This document shows positions 61,248 through 64,000 of a stretch of 64,000 bases of DNA, piece after piece; within the stretch, counting starts at the first letter, position 1, and the number at the start of each line of letters is the position of its first letter. Made by a program: the position numbers and the translations under genes. The stretch covers positions 2,813,501 through 2,877,500 of the forward strand of contig NC_014923.1 in assembly GCF_000185905.1 (NCBI RefSeq), written 5' to 3'. This stretch comes from Mesorhizobium ciceri biovar biserrulae WSM1271. GTDB lineage: Bacteria > Pseudomonadota > Alphaproteobacteria > Rhizobiales > Rhizobiaceae. The notes beneath the pieces were generated by a model that saw only the letters and a list, made by a program, of their open reading frames with translations, ran no database searches and was not told where the DNA came from.

Positions 61248-61453
61248 GATGACATGACCTGTTGCGCAAGGACCAATGCCCTTGAGGTGGCGGGAACCTT
61301 GTGGAGGCTGGCCTTGATATAGTTGCGGCCTCGGGCCGATCACAGGGCCGGCCCGCCGCGAATCAAGGCCAGGCGACCACGCAGTCTTGTACCAAGCGGA
61401 TTCCCCTTTGCCGCATCGTCGCCTAAGGTGCCGGTGACATTGAAAGGCAGTCC

Positions 61454-62035
61454 ATGAGCAACTCGTATCCGCAAATCCATCTGGTCCGGCATGGTGAGAC
61501 GGCATGGAGCCTTTCGGGGCAGCATACCGGCCGCACCGACATGCCGTTGACCCCGGTTGGCGAGGCCGCCGCGCGGGGTGTCGCGGACAGGCTCGAGGGC
61601 CTGTCTTTTTCGGCGGTATGGTCGAGCCCGTCGCAGCGCGCCTACAATACCAGCGTACTGGCCGGCTTCGGCGCGCAGAGCGTCAAGAAGGACGATCTGC
61701 AGGAGTGGGACTATGGCGCCTATGAGGGGCTGACGACAAAACAGATCCTGGCCGAGCGCCGCGGCTGGAATGTGTTTCGCGATGGGTGTCCAAAGGGCGA
61801 GATGGCGGCCGATGTCGGCGCGCGGGCCGACAGGATTATCGCTGGGCTGCGCGAGGCCAATGCCAGCATATTGGTGTTTTCCAGCGCGCATTTTCTGCGC
61901 GTGCTGGCGGCGCGCTGGATCGGGCTGCCGCCGGAGGGCGGCGCGCTGCTGGTGCTCGATACGGCCAGCATCAGCGTGCTCGGCTACGAGCATGATTTGA
62001 GCGAGCCGGTCATCCGGAAATGGAACCAGAAATAG
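61454..62035 (+). CDS. histidine phosphatase family protein
   Basis: This is a 193-residue member of the histidine phosphatase superfamily. The catalytic motif is IHLVRHGETAWSLSGQHTGR (His in RHG at about residue 13). SSPSQRAYNTSVLAGF and the second His in LVFSSAHFLRVLAARW complete the signature. Probable phosphatase of sugar phosphates or similar; specificity unknown. Confidence 0.92.
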   Translation: MSNSYPQIHLVRHGETAWSLSGQHTGRTDMPLTPVGEAAARGVADRLEGLSFSAVWSSPSQRAYNTSVLAGFGAQSVKKDDLQEWDYGAYEGLTTKQILAERRGWNVFRDGCPKGEMAADVGARADRIIAGLREANASILVFSSAHFLRVLAARWIGLPPEGGALLVLDTASISVLGYEHDLSEPVIRKWNQK

Positions 62036-62064
62036 AGCAGCTTCGGCAGCGGCGCCGCTTACGC

Positions 62065-62466
62065 CTATCTGTCGAATTTCCTGATCGCCTCAGCGGTTAC
62101 CGGCGTGAAGAAATTCACCAGATTGCCGTCAGGGTCGCGAAACAGCAGCGAGCGGTTGCCCCAGGGCATGGTGGTCGGCTTCTGCACAGTGATATTCCTG
62201 AGGAGGTCCGAGAGCCTGGCGAATTCAGCATCGACGTCGCCGACGCGGAACTCGATGATGGCGGTGTGGTTGTCGGCGGGGCGGGCGATGTCGCCGCCGA
62301 ACAGCATCAAGGTGCGTGTGCTGCCGATCGCCAGCGTGCAGGTCGGCGTCGCCAGTTCGGCGAAGTCTTCCGTGTATACCGTCACGGGCATGCCGGTGAT
62401 CTCACCGTAGAAGTGAACGAGACGCTGGACGTCCGACGTGATGATGCGGACGGAGACGAAATTCAT
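62065..62466 (-). CDS. VOC family protein (glyoxalase-like)
   Basis: This is a 133-residue VOC-fold protein. Segments: FVSVRIITSDVQRLVHFYGE, then LLFRDPDGNLVNFFTPVTAE at the C-terminus (the metal-site Glu of many VOC proteins is replaced by Asn-Phe here). It starts at ATG 62466; longer frames lack a ribosome site. Function unknown. Confidence 0.87.
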   Translation of the reverse strand: MNFVSVRIITSDVQRLVHFYGEITGMPVTVYTEDFAELATPTCTLAIGSTRTLMLFGGDIARPADNHTAIIEFRVGDVDAEFARLSDLLRNITVQKPTTMPWGNRSLLFRDPDGNLVNFFTPVTAEAIRKFDR

Positions 62467-62586
62467 TGCATTGGCTCCCTGATCGTTGAAGCCGTGGCCG
62501 GCTCCCATCCGACCTATAGGCCAGGCCTCCTGACAGCTTTCCGTCAGGAAGGATCGCCGTGCGGCTGCACCAGCGGCACGCCCTGC

Positions 62587-63339
62587 TTACCCCCTCAGCA
62601 GCGCCAACTCTTCTGCTGTCAAATGCCGTGCCGTACCCTTGGCGAGGTCGCCGAGCGGCAGGCGGCCGATAGCGATGCGGATGAGGCGCAGGACCTCGAC
62701 GCCGTGCGCGGCGAGCAGGCGACGGATGTGGCGGTTACGGCCTTCGTCGAGCACGATCTCCAGCCAGGCGGTGCGGCCGCCACTGCGCAAAAGTTCGATC
62801 GCGTTCGCGGTGAGCACCTCGCCGTCGACGATCACGCCGGCGCGCAACGTCTCCAGCATCGGAGCATCCGGTACCGTGCCGATCTGCACGTGATAGGTTT
62901 TCGGCAAATGCGAAGCCGGGTCCATCAGCCGGTTGGCAAACCGGGTGTCGTTGGTCATCAGCAGCAGGCCTTCGCTCGCCTTGTCGAGGCGGCCGACCGG
63001 GGAGACGAAGGGCAAGTCGAGCCCTTCCAGGCAGGCATAGACGGTGTCGCGCTGCTGCGGGTCGTCGCGGGTGGTGACCAGCCCGCGCGGCTTGTTGAGC
63101 ATGAGGTAGACCTTGCGCTCGGCAACCACCGGCCTGTCGTCGACGACGATGCGGTCGCGGTCGAGGTCGACGCGCAGCGCCGCATCGCGCACCACCTTGC
63201 CGCCGACACGCACGCGGCCTTCGGCGATCAGCACCTCGGCCTGCGTGCGCGAGCACAGGCCGAGCTTCGACAGCGCCCGGTTGAGACTGACGCCGGGCGC
63301 CGCCTGCCTGCCGCTCTGCCGTGTCTGCCGTGGTGTCAT
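62587..63339 (-). CDS. pseudouridine synthase (RsuA/RluB family)
   Basis: This is a 250-residue rRNA pseudouridine synthase. The N-terminal S4 domain is VSLNRALSKLGLCSRTQAEV. The catalytic Asp is in VGRLDKASEGLLLMTNDTRF. The ATG at 63339 is chosen because a further start at 63384 extends into low-complexity sequence. The exact rRNA site cannot be told from sequence. Confidence 0.93.
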   Translation of the reverse strand: MTPRQTRQSGRQAAPGVSLNRALSKLGLCSRTQAEVLIAEGRVRVGGKVVRDAALRVDLDRDRIVVDDRPVVAERKVYLMLNKPRGLVTTRDDPQQRDTVYACLEGLDLPFVSPVGRLDKASEGLLLMTNDTRFANRLMDPASHLPKTYHVQIGTVPDAPMLETLRAGVIVDGEVLTANAIELLRSGGRTAWLEIVLDEGRNRHIRRLLAAHGVEVLRLIRIAIGRLPLGDLAKGTARHLTAEELALLRG

Positions 63340-63497
63340 GGTGCCGTCTGCGCTGGTGGAGCCGACAGATGCCACGGGCTGCAATGGCTTCGCAAGCGTG
63401 GTGCTGTCTTCCTATACAGGGCAAGGGGCAATGGCGGCATCCGTACCGCCTGGAACAGCGATATTGTCGCCGCCGCATCCGCTATAATCTGCACCCC

Positions 63498-63944
63498 ATG
63501 AGTGAGTCCGCTGCGCCGATAACCAAGACCGTCGTCATCGGTGCCGAGCCGGCCAAGGTCTGGCGGATACTGACGACGCCAGAAATGATCCCGCAATGGA
63601 TGTCCGACGAGGAGTTGACCGTCAGCCTGCAAGGGCAGGCCGGCGGCGCGATCGTGATGCGCGGACTGCTGCACGGAATGCCGTTCGAAAACCACGGCAC
63701 CATCCGCACTTTTGAGCCGGGAATGAGCTTCGCCTACAGCTACTGGAGCACACTGTCGGCCTCGCGTCTGGCGGACGTGCCCGAAAATCACACCGTGGTC
63801 AGCTTCGACCTGGCGCCGGCGGATGGGGGAACACTGTTGACACTGACGCTCAGCGACTTCGCCGAACCGGCGATCCGGCCGCATGCCGATCTCTACTGGG
63901 GGCCGACCTTGCAGATCCTGAAGGCGGTCTGCGAGCGCGCTTGA
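63498..63944 (+). CDS. SRPBCC family protein (AHSA1-like)
   Basis: This is a 148-residue Bet v 1-like protein with family pattern TKTVVIGAEPAKVWRILTTP and PQWMSDEELTVSLQGQAGGA. The ATG at 63498 is the first sensible start after the divergent pseudouridine synthase. Function unknown. Confidence 0.87.
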   Translation: MSESAAPITKTVVIGAEPAKVWRILTTPEMIPQWMSDEELTVSLQGQAGGAIVMRGLLHGMPFENHGTIRTFEPGMSFAYSYWSTLSASRLADVPENHTVVSFDLAPADGGTLLTLTLSDFAEPAIRPHADLYWGPTLQILKAVCERA

Positions 63945-63957
63945 GGGCGGGCGGGAG

Positions 63958-64000
63958 TCATCGCAGCGGATAGGTCGTCCCGCCCTTACGCTTTGGGGTA
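63958..64000 (-). CDS. possible C-terminal end of a gene, cut by window edge
   Basis: A minus-strand frame of 14 codons runs from the window edge to a TGA at 63958 and would end TPKRKGGTTYPLR. It is too short to identify and may be non-coding. Confidence 0.3.
   Translation of the reverse strand, partial: TPKRKGGTTYPLR

Noticed and set aside
62020..63501. 493-codon + strand frame opposite VOC and pseudouridine synthase
   Set aside because: Antisense shadow; both minus-strand genes have clear motifs.

Overview
The window looks like a chromosomal segment of a Mesorhizobium-type alphaproteobacterium (Rhizobiales). It is GC-rich. It carries many periplasmic-binding-protein ABC importers, EcfG-type general-stress promoters, a CIRCE-controlled groESL pair, a RES-Xre toxin-antitoxin pair, an Acr3-type arsenic cluster, and an intergenic palindrome whose end (ctccccagcggggagaagg then a ggccgcgaagcggcc hairpin) resembles repeats common in rhizobia. 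The genus is inferred from gene style, not proven. I see no insertion sequence, phage, CRISPR array or rRNA gene.

Layout. 1-5.6 kb: end of a peptide-type ABC importer, a luciferase-like oxidoreductase, a ThuA-like protein, a protein resembling the cyanobacterial fluorescence recovery protein (FRP), and an unknown protein. 5.6-12 kb: amidase, small secreted protein, Gfo/Idh/MocA dehydrogenase and a ribose-type sugar ABC importer. 12-19.8 kb: small orphans, SDR plus ECF sigma factor, TetR with a divergent SDR-dehydrogenase pair, VOC protein, M20 hydrolase, SRPBCC protein. 20-24.4 kb: small membrane proteins, Hsp20, ChaC-like cyclotransferase, acyltransferase. 24.4-30.8 kb: a LacI-controlled operon with a sugar ABC importer and a GH127 beta-L-arabinofuranosidase. 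30.8-32.7 kb: a gene-poor stretch with a tRNA-Cys-like gene and a degenerate tRNA-like element, then a run of small conserved proteins. 32.9-35.7 kb: groES-groEL and free-methionine-sulfoxide reductase. 35.7-43.8 kb: hydrolase plus membrane AraC regulator, YeiH-type transporter, HWE histidine kinase, LysR with a divergent cupin gene followed by a deletion scar joining two broken genes, and a cation transporter. 44-46.6 kb: acetyltransferase, ACT protein, aldehyde dehydrogenase. 46.7-53 kb: RES-Xre and the arsenic island (arsR, acr3, arsC, a second arsR, a flavoprotein with a Cys-rich tail, an MFS permease). 53-57.8 kb: an Lrp-linked saccharopine-dehydrogenase-like enzyme and a polar amino-acid ABC importer. 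57.9-64 kb: LysR with TauE-type exporter, TacA-TacT toxin-antitoxin, universal stress protein, phosphatase, VOC, pseudouridine synthase and SRPBCC protein.

How parts work together. Most operons pair a transporter with catabolic enzymes and a local regulator, the usual style of a soil heterotroph. A stress theme recurs. Three sequences matching GGAAC-N16/17-CGTT sit just upstream of correctly oriented genes (a small orphan, a DUF2270-like membrane protein and an HWE kinase), which suggests a dispersed general-stress regulon next to Hsp20, GroESL, MsrC-type reductase and universal stress protein genes. The most unusual items are the FRP-like protein outside cyanobacteria, the tRNA-Cys-like gene with a 13-bp acceptor/T helix and G at position 33, the GroES C-terminal extension, and the cysteine-rich flavoprotein of the arsenic island.
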